Shown in pieces: positions 45,519 to 56,184 of a stretch of DNA of 64,000 nucleotides. Each line of letters begins with the position of its first letter. Position 1 is the stretch's first letter. The DNA lies in NCBI GenBank assembly GCA_022009855.1, contig CP091727.1:3162001-3226000 (forward strand), given 5' to 3'. A program made the position numbers and the translations under genes. The notes beneath the pieces are model-generated. The model made no database searches. It saw only the letters and a program-made list of their open reading frames with translations, and was not told where the DNA came from. The DNA is from Lentisphaeria bacterium (GTDB taxonomy: Bacteria; Verrucomicrobiota; Lentisphaeria; Victivallales; Victivallaceae).

Positions 45519-48489
45519 TGGTTTTCAAGATGAGAAAAGTTCTGTTCTGGTTTCTTGCCTCCGGGATGTTCTGGAGCGTTTCCGGGAAAAATCTGCTCGA
45601 AACTCCAGCTTTGAGCTGGGGTCTGCGGAATACAGCGTCGCCGCCGGAATTCCCTATTCCGCCGCGGACTTCACTCCGGTGCGGGCGGAGCGGGACGCTT
45701 CGACCCGGATTCACGGGCAATACAGTCTCCACTTCCCGAATCCTCGCGGGAACACCGTGCAGTTTTCCTCGCATGATGTCAAGCTGATTCCGGGGAGAAG
45801 TTACGTTTTCTCCTGCTGGATGAAGGCGGAGAAGCCTGCCGTCGTGCAACTGATGCTGCGCTCCTGCACCCGTGATGCAAAAAGGGTATCACTGGTGGAA
45901 TAAAGCGACGGAGTTTCAGGTCTCGCCGGAGTGGCGGAAGTACACGTTTCCCATTCCCGCCATTCCGGAAGCGAATCCGGTCGGCAATCTGGTCCTGAAC
46001 TGGAATGCCGATTCCCTGTGGCTGGACGCGATGCGGTTCGCCGAGGAACCGGGGGAGTATGCTCCGGCCGCGGAAGTGGAATTCGCTTTTGTGCGCAGTG
46101 AACCGGTCCGCCATCCCGGAGAGAACCAATTTGCCGTGAGTGCGGTGAACTACTCTTCCCGCCCGGTGGAACGCCGGATTGTTCCGGTTCTGTACGATCT
46201 CTTCTATCGGCGGCGGGAGATGCTTTCTCCGCTCACATTCGTTCTGGAGCCGGGTGAGAGCCGGAGCCTGATCTTTCCGGTGAAGCTGACCCGGTACGGA
46301 ACCTTTGAACTGCGGATGGATACCGGGGAGGTGCCGCTGTTGTTCGCGGTGATCGGCCGCCTGCCGAGAAAGAAATATTCATTCCGGGATGGATTTTCCG
46401 CAGGAGTGAACGGCCATCTCTTCCACATGCCGGCCACCCGGTTTCAACCGCCGGAGCCGGATGGATTGCCGCGGGAGCCGCTGTTCAACGCATGTGGGAT
46501 GAATCTCGACGAATTCTTCGCCCGCACCCGTCAGGCCGGATTCGGAGCGATCCGTCTTCACGACGACGGCCTATTTGCCTGGTGGAGGATCGAACGGGAA
46601 CGCGGCAGCTACGACTGGAGGGCCACCGACAATGTCATCCGGCGGGCCCGCAGGAACGGTCTCGACATCCTGCCGCGGCTCGGCAGTATGGAATTCGTCG
46701 CCCGGGACCACGACAAGATCGCCGGTTCCTGGCTCCGGAAGGCGAGCGAACACACCGGCATCCGGGTCAGCGGAATCTTTCAGCGGATTCTCCCGCCGCC
46801 CGATCTGTGGGAAAAAATTCGTCTATGAATTCATGGCACGTTACAAAGATGACATTCAGTGCTGCGAGATCATCAACGAACCCAATCTCTTTCTCACTCC
46901 GGAACAGTACACGGAATATCTGAAACGGGCATACCGGGCGGCGAAGAAGGCGAATCCCTCCTGCACCGTCGTCGGTTTCTGCGCCACGGGGGATTTGAAC
47001 GGTGATCTCGGCCGATTTCTGGAAGAGTGCGGCAGTCTGGGGGCGTTTCAATACGCCGACGCCGTTTCGTTCCATCCCTACAACGCCCAGTTGGATGACG
47101 CGCCGGTCCCGGCGGAACAGCAGATCCGGCAGGTTGCCGCCATTGTGCGGAAATACCGTCCGGGGCTGCCGGTGTGGAATTCCGAACTCTATTTCATCCA
47201 GGACTGGGAGGGGTTGAGCAAACCGGTGGCGGAGCAGAGCGAATTCCCGGTCGGCAACCTGGTTCGCCGCTACCTGATCGATCTCGGGGCGGGGCTGGCG
47301 CAGAGCATTCCGGTGTGGGCGCCGCGCATGATCGGGGTTGACCTCCGACCGGGCTACCAATGGACCTCCTATGCCGCGTCCACCTTCCTGCCCAATGAAT
47401 ACGCGGTCGCGACCAATGCGTTCGCCCGTTTTCTGGAATGCGGCCGCGGACTGGGAAAATGGGATCTGCTGCGTGGACTGAGCCTCTGGCGCTACGAGGA
47501 CCGTCACGGGAACTCCCTGCTGGCGTGCTGGGCACTGAAACGGGGAGAACGTTTCACGCTGGTTCTGCCGGAAGGGGTGACGGCATACGATCTCTTCGGC
47601 AACCCCATTCCCGGGCGGGAGATTCTGATCGGCGGCGATCCGGTCTATTTGAAGGGAAAAGAGAAACGGCCTGACTGGAATCTGCTCAAAGTCGTGCCGC
47701 ACCGGAAGTTTCAGGTTGCCGGCGCCCGGTATTCCCGGAAGGGCGGAGCGTCTGTGCTGGCGGTCGAGATCGAAAACAACACCCGCGAGAATCAGAGGCC
47801 GGCGATACGGATTCCCGGCGCTCCCGCACAGAGGCTGGAGCTGAAGCCACAGGAGATCCGGACGGTTCTATTTCCGGCGCCCGCGGAACGGCAGGAGAAA
47901 CTCCGCGTCATCGTGTCGGATGGGGAACGAGTCCAATCCTTTTTCGTTCGACCGATATCCGGCAGAATCTGCCACACCGGGGAGACGCTCGCTGTTGGCG
48001 AAAACGGAAAAATTCAGGTGCGGACCACTCCGGAGTTTCTGGAGTTTCAGATTCAGGTGCGCGACGACCGGCGCGGCGGGCGGGTGAAAGATGCTCCCCT
48101 GGAGCGGCGACGGAGTGGAAATCTTTCTGGATATGGAGCCTTTCCGGGCGCTTGACCGGGAGGCGTATACCAACGCCTGTTTCCGGCTGTTTCTGGTGCC
48201 GAAGTCGTCGAACGGCCTCCCCGAGGCATTGACCGGCAGTCCGAATCTGAATCTGGAGGGAATTGTCTGGTCGCTGCAGGACGCGGGAGCGGATTTTGCA
48301 GCGACCATCCGGATTCCGTGGAAGAATCTCGGGCGGAAATCGCCGGGCACTCTGGCATTCGATGTCGCCGTAGACGATTCGGACGGTGAGCGGCGCCATT
48401 CGCAGCAGTGTTGGAACGGCGGGCCGGAGAACTGGCGAAACCGCTTCCTCTTCGGGTTGCTGATCTCCGGAACGGGCGGGGAGCGGTGA
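45518..48489 (+). CDS. Secreted glycoside hydrolase, clan GH-A type (four frameshifts)
   Basis: About 989 residues. A signal peptide (MRKVLFWFLASGMFWSVSG) is followed by an N-terminal carbohydrate-binding-like module (IPGRSYVFSCWMKAEKP, LWLDAMRFAEEPG), a linker sandwich, and a TIM-barrel part with GAIRLHDDGLFAWWRIERE, the acid/base Glu in CCEIINEPNLF and a likely nucleophile Glu in PVWNSELYFIQDW. The C-terminus is a CBM9/DOMON-like domain (GDGVEIFLDMEPFRAL, ATIRIPWKNLGRK, FDVAVDDSDGERR). The catalytic layout fits GH39/GH5-like enzymes, but the family is not settled. Frame breaks: about 45605, 45884, 46813 and 48090, mostly in A and C runs. Confidence 0.75.
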
Positions 48490-48504
48490 ACCCTTTTCCA
48501 TTCG

Positions 48505-48534
48505 TCCATCGCAGCGGGTTATCGCTGCGATGGA
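48505..48534. terminator. Bidirectional terminator hairpin
   Basis: TCCATCGCAGCG (48505-48516) and CGCTGCGATGGA (48523-48534) form a perfect 12-base stem with a six-base loop. It lies 16 bases after the glycoside hydrolase stop, and the loop holds the stop codon of the convergent glycosyltransferase gene. Confidence 0.65.
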
Positions 48535-50578
48535 TGGAGTTCCCCGCCGTTCTCCGCTGCCGGAGACGGCTTCTGCTTCTTCTTTTTCGCCTCCTCCGCC
48601 TTGCGCTTAGCCTCCGCCTTGCGTTTAGCCTCCGCCTTGCGCTTAGCCTCCGCCTTGCGTTGAAGTTCGGCTTTTCGTTTTTTCTGCCGCTTTGCGGCGG
48701 AGTTCTGCGCGTCGTTTGGCTTCGGCGGCGGCGCGACGGAGTGATTGCACCTCGTCGCGGATTGATTCTAGCCGTTCCAGATCGCGGCGGATCTCCGCAT
48801 TGTTGTCGGGAGTCAGCCGTTCCATGATCTCTCGCCGTTCCTGCTGGAGAACCCGTTCGGAGTCGCTCAGCGGCAGGACCTTTTCCTGCGGGGGGCCGAC
48901 CTTGACGATCTCGCCCAACTGCATCGGCACGGTGGGTTTGTCCGGTAGAAAGCGGGTGGCGCTGCGCTGGATCGGTACCAGAAAGTGCGCCGGTCGATCT
49001 CCGGTGATCAGACCGAGCTCCTCCAGTTCAAAATGGCGGTGAAAGGCGCGGCGGAAGGAGTTCGCCTCCCAGGTCCGGCCGATGAAGTAGACCGGATGGC
49101 CCGCGTTCCTTTTTGCTTCGAAGAAGTTTCGCAGTTTCTCATACAGTTTTCCGTAGGAGAGGCCACCGAGTTCGTCGCGCAGTTCGATGGCTCTGGCCTT
49201 CTGCAACCCCGCCGCCTGCGCGTTGAGAGAACGATCGATCGTATCCCGAATCTGCTTGACATTCAGGATGTAAGATGGGTAGAGCTGCCAGCGCCGTTCG
49301 AAGTCGAGTTCGTTGAGAATTCCGGAGTTTGCAATGATGACCGCGCCTTCCGGTATCCGGTTGCGGATCACTTCCTGCCGGACCAGATGCTGAAAGTCGG
49401 CAATTGCCTTCTTTTCGCACAGTTTTGCCGAGCCGACCAGTCCCCAGGTGAGCTGCACCACGGCGATGGCGAGAAGGGAGAGCGCGGCGAGCCGACGTCC
49501 GGGCAGACGGCGAACCACCCACCGCAGCGAGAGCAGCGAGAGCAGAATCACCGCCGGAATCAGCGGCACCAGAAACCGCATTGCGCCGGTGCCGCCGCTC
49601 TCGGGGCCCAGTAGTACATGAGGTAAAGCACGAAGGTCGGCAGCAGCCAGACCAGCCAGAAGAGGAGCCGCCTCCAGCGGACGCGGCGGAAGAGCAGGGC
49701 GAACGCTCCGAGCGGACCGATCACCGAAATGAAGAACTCCGGCACATAGACCCGCAGATTGTCGAGAATGAAGGAGGGCACAAAGGCGCTCGACTCGTCG
49801 GTGAGCGAATAACCGCTCCGCCACGGTGCCCCGTAGGCGTGCCAATGAAAGAGTGCCAGCGCGCCGTAAGGAAGTGCCGCTCCCGCCGCAAGACCGATCA
49901 GCAGATTCCGCCTCCTCCTCTTCCGTGCGAAGAGAAACGCCGCTGCCGCCGGTATCAGAATCAGCAGAAAGTCGGTGTAGCGAATTCCCGTGCAGTAGGC
50001 GATCAGGAAACCGGAGACGGCCGCGAGCAGAATGCGGAACCATTGCTCTCTTTTCGGTGTGAGGGCCGCGAAGAAGGCAACCATTCCCCATACGAAGAGT
50101 GCGAGGCTTGGCGTATGGGAGTTCTTGGTGACGGCGAGGCCGGAAAGAACCGGCGAACTGACGGCCGCCGCCGCCGCGAGCAGTGCGTACCATGGACCGA
50201 GAAAGAAGCGGGCGAGCACGAAGATTCCGGCCGCCGCGAGAACCGCGCCCCACAAGGTCGCGTAAAATCCGCCGCCCGGTCCGAGCATCGCATTCATTCC
50301 GGCGGCCAGCAGCGGGTAGAGCGGCGGATATTTCGGGTAGAATTCTCCTCTGTCGTTTACCACCCACATCGAACCGATGAATTCGAGTTTATCGATCGGT
50401 TTCCGGTAGAACTTCCCTCCAGATTGAAGGTTCGTGCGCAGGTGTGATAGCCGTTCTGGTCGGTGCCGCCGGTGACCGGCACGAGGTAGTGCAGCAGGGC
50501 CCAGGTGTAGAAGAGGAGCAGTCCGCCGAGCAGAATCAGCGGAAGAGTTCCGGGGGGTCCGAGCCGTTTGAAATTCAT
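48519..50578 (-). CDS. GT39-like membrane glycosyltransferase with charged tail (three frameshifts)
   Basis: About 685 residues. The N-terminal 400 residues have around ten membrane segments (LPLILLGGLLLFYTWALLHY, FYATLWGAVLAAAGIFVLA, FLVPLIPAVILLSLLSL) and a first luminal loop with GGTDQNGYHT and YPKYPPLYPLLAAG, as in PMT/ArnT-type enzymes that use polyprenyl-phosphate sugars. A soluble part follows, then a C-terminal coiled coil (NNAEIRRDLERLESIRDEV) that ends in repeated RKAEAK units. Frame breaks: about 50420, 49604 and 48683 (A run). The N-terminal acidic residue and family context support glycosyl transfer outside the membrane; acceptor unknown. Confidence 0.75.
48601..48654 (-). repeat. 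18-base in-frame repeat encoding RKAEAK
   Basis: Three tandem 18-base units (TTGCGCTTAGCCTCCGCC and a C/T variant) at 48601, 48619 and 48637, plus partial units on each side. On the minus strand they encode Lys/Arg/Ala/Glu hexapeptides in the cytosolic tail of the GT39-like protein, a likely length-variable helix. Confidence 0.85.
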
Positions 50579-50715
50579 TCACGCCGTCCTCTGGTTGCCG
50601 CAATGACATGAGTCCAATTTAACTCCTCGAACGGTTTTTTTCAATGGCGGCGCCGCTCTTTTTCGCCAAAAGGACGCCCGGACGAAAAAAAGAGGCAAAA
50701 AATCCGGTTTCAGAG

Positions 50716-50743
50716 TTGCAAAAGTGAGTTTTTGTAGTAAAAT
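50716..50743 (+). promoter_or_regulatory. Predicted promoter of the division cluster (Pmra)
   Basis: TTGCAA (50716-50721), a 16-base spacer and TAAAAT (50738-50743), directly before the TAGG repeats and 35 bases from mraZ. Confidence 0.55.
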
Positions 50744-50777
50744 AGGTGTAGATAGGTATAATTAGGGATGATTAGGG
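50743..50777 (+). promoter_or_regulatory. Four TAGG repeats at 10-base period, candidate MraZ operator
   Basis: TAGG occurs at 50743, 50753, 50763 and 50773, each exactly 10 bases apart (the last two are TAGGGATG). Known MraZ boxes are TGGG-type direct repeats with a 10-base period upstream of mraZ. These lie between the promoter and the start codon, the last touching the ATG. Confidence 0.6.
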
Positions 50778-51288
50778 ATGGCATCTGACGCGACAACACT
50801 GTTCCAGGGATTGTTTCTCGGGGAGTATGACCACACGCTGGATGCCCAGTGCCGGGTCTCGCTGCCGAGCGACTGGCGGAACCGGGAGGGAAGTACCGAG
50901 CTGGTGCTCATTCCCGCGCGCGGGAAGGCGCTGGTGCTGCTGCCGATTCAGACCTTTCTTGAATTTGTCGAAAAAAGCGAAGAAGCTGGCGATCGCCAAT
51001 CCGAAGATGCAGATGGCATTTGCCTATCTGGGGTCGCGTTCGCGGCAGTGCCGCTGTGACAAACAGGGGCGGATTGCGCTCGACCGGAAGATGCTCGACG
51101 AAATCGGCGTCGGGACGCAGCTCAAACTGATCGGGGCGGTCACCCACATCCGGCTGACCGCTCCGGAAAACTGGGTGGTTCCGGACGACGAGGCGAGCTT
51201 GAATATGTATCTGGATGAGATTCAGAAGGTCAGCGACGACTCCGGCGATATTGCCGGACTGCTGGGCGGCATTCTGGGCAAGAGGTGA
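50778..51288 (+). CDS. mraZ: Transcriptional regulator MraZ (frameshifted)
   Basis: AbrB-like DNA-binding regulator of the division cluster, about 169 residues. The two swapped-hairpin halves are seen as FLGEYDHTLDAQCRVSLPSDW and CDKQGRIALDRKMLDEIGV. The frame breaks at about 50972 in an A run (six A, five needed), restoring FVEKAKKLAIANPKM. The C-terminal tail is longer than in E. coli MraZ. The ribosome site is weak (AGGG) and lies in the TAGG repeats, so binding of MraZ there may affect translation start as well as transcription. Confidence 0.88.
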
Positions 51289-51291
51289 GGC

Positions 51292-52246
51292 GTGAGCGGA
51301 GAATTTGAACATGTACCGGTGCTCAGCCGGGAGGTGATGGAGTACCTCGTGTTTCCGGATGCTCCGGCACGGCTGATCGACGGCACGGTCGGCGGCGGCG
51401 GCCACAGTTCGCAGCTGCTGAAACGTTATCCGCGGCTGGAACTGCTCGGGATCGATCGTGACGACGCCGCGCTGGAGAAAGCGGCCGAAACGCTCGCCTT
51501 TGCGAAGGAGCGGGTGACTCTGGTGCGCGGCAGTTATTCGGAACTTGCCCTTTTCGCGCGCGAAAAGGGTTGGACGGAGGTGGACGGCATCCTGTTGGAT
51601 ATCGGCGTTTCTTCTCCGCAGCTGGATCAGCCGGAGCGCGGATTTTCGTGGCGGGCCGAGGGGCCGCTCGACATGCGCATGGACCGGCGGGAGGCGCTCA
51701 CGGCGAGTCGTTTCCTCAACCGGGGAAGCGAGGAGGAGCTGGCGCGAGTGTTCCGGGAATACGGGAGCTCCCGGCGCGCGGCGGCTGGCGGCGGCGGTCG
51801 TCGCCCGTCGTGAGACGAAGCCTTTTGCAACGACCGCCGATCTGGTGGCGCTGTGCGACGATGTGCTCGGCAAATCGAAGAAGGGACACCTGCCGTCGCC
51901 GACGCTGGTGTTTCAGGCGCTGCGGATCTTCGTCAACGACGAACTCGGCGAACTGGAACGCGCGCTGCCGGAAGCGGTGAATCTGCTCCGGGTCGGCGGA
52001 CGCGTGGCGGTGATCAGCTTTCACTCGCTGGAGGACCGGATTGTGAAGAATTTCTTCCGGGATGCTGCGGCGGAGTGCACCTGTCCGCCCGGACTGCCGG
52101 TCTGCGTCTGCGGCGCGACTCCCGTATTGCGGGTGCTGACCCGCAAGGTGGTCACCGCGCAGCCGGATGAATTGGAAAATAACCGCCGTGCGGCGCCGGC
52201 CCGGTTGCGCGCGGCTGAGAAAATTGCAGATAAATTGATGAAATAG
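51292..52246 (+). CDS. rsmH: 16S rRNA (cytosine-1402-N4) methyltransferase (frameshifted)
   Basis: MraW/RsmH, about 318 residues. The N-terminus FEHVPVLSREVMEYL is typical; the SAM loop is IDGTVGGGGHSSQLL; other motifs are GILLDIGVSSPQLDQPERGFS, GPLDMRMD, QALRIFVNDELGEL and VISFHSLEDRIVK. The frame breaks at about 51770, joining REYGS to RRLAAAVVARR. Start GTG 51292 lies three bases after the mraZ stop, with AGAGG upstream. Second gene of the dcw cluster. Confidence 0.93.
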
Positions 52247-52270
52247 AGCAGCAGACAGGAGAACAACGAC

Positions 52271-52702
52271 ATGAACATTCAACCCGGAAAAAACAAGTGT
52301 GTTCGCAAGAGCCGCCCCGTTCAGCAGGGATCGCCGGGAGGAAAACTGGCGGCGGTCTTCCGCTTTGCGTTTGTTGTCGCCGCGGTGGCCGGGCTGCTCA
52401 ATACCTATATTTTTCTCAATCAGAAGATCACCGAAACCGAGCGCGCCATCCGGCGGACGCAGCGGGAGCTGCACCAGACCGAACGGGAGATCGCCCAGCT
52501 GCGCATCCGCAGAGAACAGCTCAGTGCCTGGCCGCACATCCGTGCGATGATTGCGCGGTTCGATCTTCGGTTTCATGAGGCTGCGCCCGGTCAGGTCAGC
52601 AAAATCGCCATTCTGTCGCCGGTGCAGGCGGCCCGCATGCCGCTGGAATCGGTGGCCTCCGCCGCGCCGGCCGTCCGACGGACGAATTCGGCGCGGAACT
52701 GA
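52271..52702 (+). CDS. FtsL-like small membrane protein
   Basis: A 143-residue bitopic protein: a basic cytosolic N-terminus, one membrane helix (FAFVVAAVAGLLNTYIFL) and a periplasmic coiled coil (ITETERAIRRTQRELHQTER, EIAQLRIRREQL). Size, topology and position between rsmH and the PBP gene match FtsL, whose sequence is poorly conserved. It would link FtsB and FtsI at the septum. AGGAG precedes ATG 52271. Confidence 0.7.
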   Translation: MNIQPGKNKCVRKSRPVQQGSPGGKLAAVFRFAFVVAAVAGLLNTYIFLNQKITETERAIRRTQRELHQTEREIAQLRIRREQLSAWPHIRAMIARFDLRFHEAAPGQVSKIAILSPVQAARMPLESVASAAPAVRRTNSARN

Positions 52703-52739
52703 TCGCCGTCGCCAGGCAGCAACATCACGGGTCGTCGCC

Positions 52740-54641
52740 ATGTTGAGCAGCAATGACAGCATCCGCTTCCGCATGAAGCTGGCGGCTGTTCTTGCGCTGG
52801 TGCCGGTGGCCGGATACCTGATCACCCGCCTCTACATTGTGCAGGTGGAGTCTCACGACGAGTATCTGAAGAAGGCTCGTGCCCGGTACACCGCGACCCG
52901 CGTGACCAGCGGCAAGCGCGGTGAGATCTTCGATGCGTCAGGGAATCTGCTGGTCAGCAACAGCCCCTGCGTCGCCATCACGGCGGATCCCGGCAACCTC
53001 ACAGGCGAGGCTCAGCGGCGCAAGCTGGCATTCATTCTTGCGAAACATCTCGGACGCGACTACAACTATTTCTACAAACGGCTCAATCCGCTGCGTCCGA
53101 AGCGGGGGGGCGAAAGGGGAGGTGCTCACCAATCCGGACGGCACTCCGGTAATGGTTCCCTCCCGCTATGCGGTGATCGAGAAGCGCGCATCGCTTGAGG
53201 AAGCGGCGAAGATCCGGGCGCAGGTCCGGATCAATCGGATCAACGCGCTCTTTTCCGGGATGGCTACATGCGCACCTATCCGAAGGGCGCGATGCTGTCG
53301 AATGTGCTCGGTTACACCAATGTGGTCGATGACAGCGATGTGCCGCAGATCGGCCTGGAGAAACAGCTGAACCGGCAGATGACCGGCGATACCGGACAGG
53401 AGCGGTATGAGCGTACGCTCGACGGACTGCCGCTCTCCTACGGACTCCACGAACTGATCAAGGAGAGTCGCGACGGGCGGAACATCTACCTCACGATCCG
53501 GGAACCGATCCAGGCGATTCTGGAGGAGGAGCTTGACGCCACCTACGCCAAGTGGAATCCTGCCACGCTCTACGCCGCGATCGCCGATCCGAAAACCGGC
53601 AACATCCTCGCCATCGCCCAGCGGCCTACCTTCAATCCGAACATTCGCTCCACCTATACGCCCGCGGCGGTGCGCACCCGTATCGCCGAGGATGGATTCG
53701 AACCCGGATCGATCATCAAGCCCTTCACCATCGGCAAGGCGCTCGACTGGGGCGTAGTCACTCCGGACACGGTGATCGACTGTGACAAAGGAGCGTGGGT
53801 CTATCTGGGCCGAGTGCTGCGCGATTCTCATCCCTACGACAAACTGACTGTGGCCGGAGTGATTCAGAAATCCAGCAACGTCGGCACGGCGAAAGTGGCG
53901 ATGATGCTCGGCGAACAGCGGGTGTACCATGCGTTGAAGCTGTTCGGCTTCGGAAAGAAAACCGGTCTGCCGTTTCCGACGGAGACCAGCGGAGTGCTGC
54001 TGCCGGTGCGTCGGTGGGACGGTCTTTCGATCACCCGTTTCCCGATCGGTTACGGGGTTCGGGTTTCGCCGCTTCAGATGCTCCGCGCCTACTGTGCGCT
54101 GGCGAACGGCGGGAAGATGCCGACACTGCGGCTGATTGACCGCATCGTCGATCCGGAAACCGGGGCGGTTGCGCAGATGCCGATTCCGAAGCCGGTTCCG
54201 GTCTTCGATCACCCGGAAGCGCATCGGCAGCTCATAGAGATGATGATCCGCGTGACTCAGCCGGGCGGGACCGCGGTCGGGCGGCGATTCCGGGCTACGA
54301 GGTGGCGGGAAAGACCGGAACCAGTCGTAAATACATTCCGGGCAAAGGGGTACGCCTCCGGCAAATATTTTTCCAGCTTCGTCGGATTCGTTCCCGCCCG
54401 TTCTCCCGCGCTGGTTATGCTTGTGACGGTGGATGAACCGAAAGGCGCCTACTATGCCGCGACTGTTGCGGCTCCGACCTTCAAATCCACCATGACGCGT
54501 GTGCTGCGCCATCTGAATATTCAGCCCGATCCGGCGTTGCTGGACAATCGGGGGAAAACAATCGAGGAAAACACCATGAGAGACCGTTTGCCATGCCGCC
54601 GGAATCTGTTTCATACCGCATTCACAGGAGGGAAACGATGA
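52740..54641 (+). CDS. ftsI: Division penicillin-binding protein, FtsI-like (four frameshifts)
   Basis: Septal transpeptidase, about 633 residues. A membrane helix (AAVLALVPVAGYLITRLYI) precedes the dimerisation domain (TSGKRGEIFDASGNLLVSN). The transpeptidase domain has the catalytic Ser in EPGSIIKPF, SxN in QKSSNVGTA and KTG in VAGKTGTSRK. The KTG segment sits in another frame between breaks at about 54290 and 54350; other breaks are at about 53108 (seven G, six needed) and 53256 (GGG, one short). Its stop overlaps murC as ATGA. The dcw position makes FtsI more likely than an elongation PBP. Confidence 0.88.
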
Positions 54642-56136
54642 CTCACCTGCACTTCATCGGCATCGGCGGCATCGGCATGAGCGGTCTGGCCGCGATGTGT
54701 GCCGACAACGGATATCTGGTTACCGGCAGCGACCGCGGCGCCGACCGCCCGGAAAACCGCCGGATTATCGACGCGCTGAAGCTTCAGGGAATCAAGATCT
54801 ATCCGCAGGATGGTTCGGGCATTCGCGCTTCCCGTCCTGATTTCCTGGTTTACTCCACGGCGATCGAGGAGGATAATCCCGATTTCATCGCGGGGAGGGA
54901 ATTCCCCGGCTCCACCGTTCCGAACTGCTTGAACGGGTGATTCGCGAAGCGGATTTCGGCTGTACCGTCGCGGTGACCGGCAGCTGCGGCAAGAGCACCG
55001 TCACCGCCTACCTCGCGGAAACGCTGACCAATCTCGGCGCCGATCCGTGCTGCCTGGACGGGGCGCTGATCAAGCGGTTCCGGGGAGGGCGCTTCGCCGG
55101 GAACTACCGGCCCGGAAGCGGAAAATATTTCGTCTATGAAGCGGACGAGAGCGACAAGAGTCTCGTGCGTTACTCCCCCGATTATGCGATCATCCTCAAT
55201 ATGGGAACCGATCACTACGACAAGGCGGAACTGGCGCGGGTTTTCGCCGAGTTCCTCCGCCATGTCCGGAAAGGAGCGGTGCTGGAGCGCGGCGTTTATG
55301 AAGCGGTGAAGGAGCGGCTGCCGGAGAAGCTGGGGGTGCGGATCATCGATGCCGAGCCGCGTCCGGATTCCCGCTATGCCGTGCTCGACTACCGGATCGC
55401 CACCCGGGCCGAGGCGATCTACTGCCACGGCCGCCGTGCCAGAATCGCGCCCACCGGCGACCGTGCCGCGCTCGATGCCGAAGGGGCGACCAATCTGCTC
55501 TCCATCTACGGTCTGCGTGCCGAAGAGTGCCGGATCGAGAGCCGCACGCCGCTGGCGGAGTTCACCGGCGGCCGCCGTCTCGCCCTGCCGCAGGGGGGAT
55601 TCCACACTGCGATGAACGCACTGGCGATCGACGCGCTGCTGGAGATGATCGGCTTCGACGGCGAGGAGGTGCTCGACGCGCTGGAGCGGTTCGACGGGGT
55701 ATGGCGGCGGAACGATTTCGCCGGAACCACCCCTTCCGGTGCGCTGGTCTACGATGATTACGCGCACAATCCGGAGAAGATTCTCGCCTGCCTGCGGGCG
55801 ATGCGCGAACCAACTTCCGGCGACCTCTATGCGGTGTTTCAGCCGCACGGCTTCAAACCGTTCGACTTCATGCGCGATGAACTTTATCGCGATCTGGAGG
55901 GAGAGCTGCGCGCCCGTGACCGGTTTATTCTTCTGCCGCCTTACTATGCGGGAGGAACCACCTCGTTCAAGCCGACCGCGGAGGAGGTGTGCCGGGAGTG
56001 GAGGGCCGCGTCGCGCCGCCCGGAGCGGTTCATGACCTTTCCGGACCGGGAGACATTGACCGACTTTCTGCTGCTGTCGACCCGGCCCGGCGATCTTATC
56101 GTCATCATGGGGGGCGCGGGACAATTCGCTCAGTGA
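54638..56136 (+). CDS. murC: UDP-N-acetylmuramate-L-alanine ligase (frameshifted)
   Basis: Adds L-Ala to UDP-MurNAc in peptidoglycan precursor synthesis. About 499 residues. The N-terminal MTHLHFIGIGGIGMSGLA is the MurC signature; the ATP loop is VTGSCGKSTVTAYLAE; the C-terminal domain shows YDDYAHNPEKILACL. The frame breaks at about 54902 (GGGAGGG region), restoring IPRLHRSELLERVI. MurC follows ftsI directly; murE, murF, mraY, murD, ftsW and murG, usually between them, are absent from this window. Confidence 0.88.
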
Positions 56137-56184
56137 CTACGCCGCGTCGCTGGTTTGCAGAACCGTCTGAACCGCCGGGGCGGC

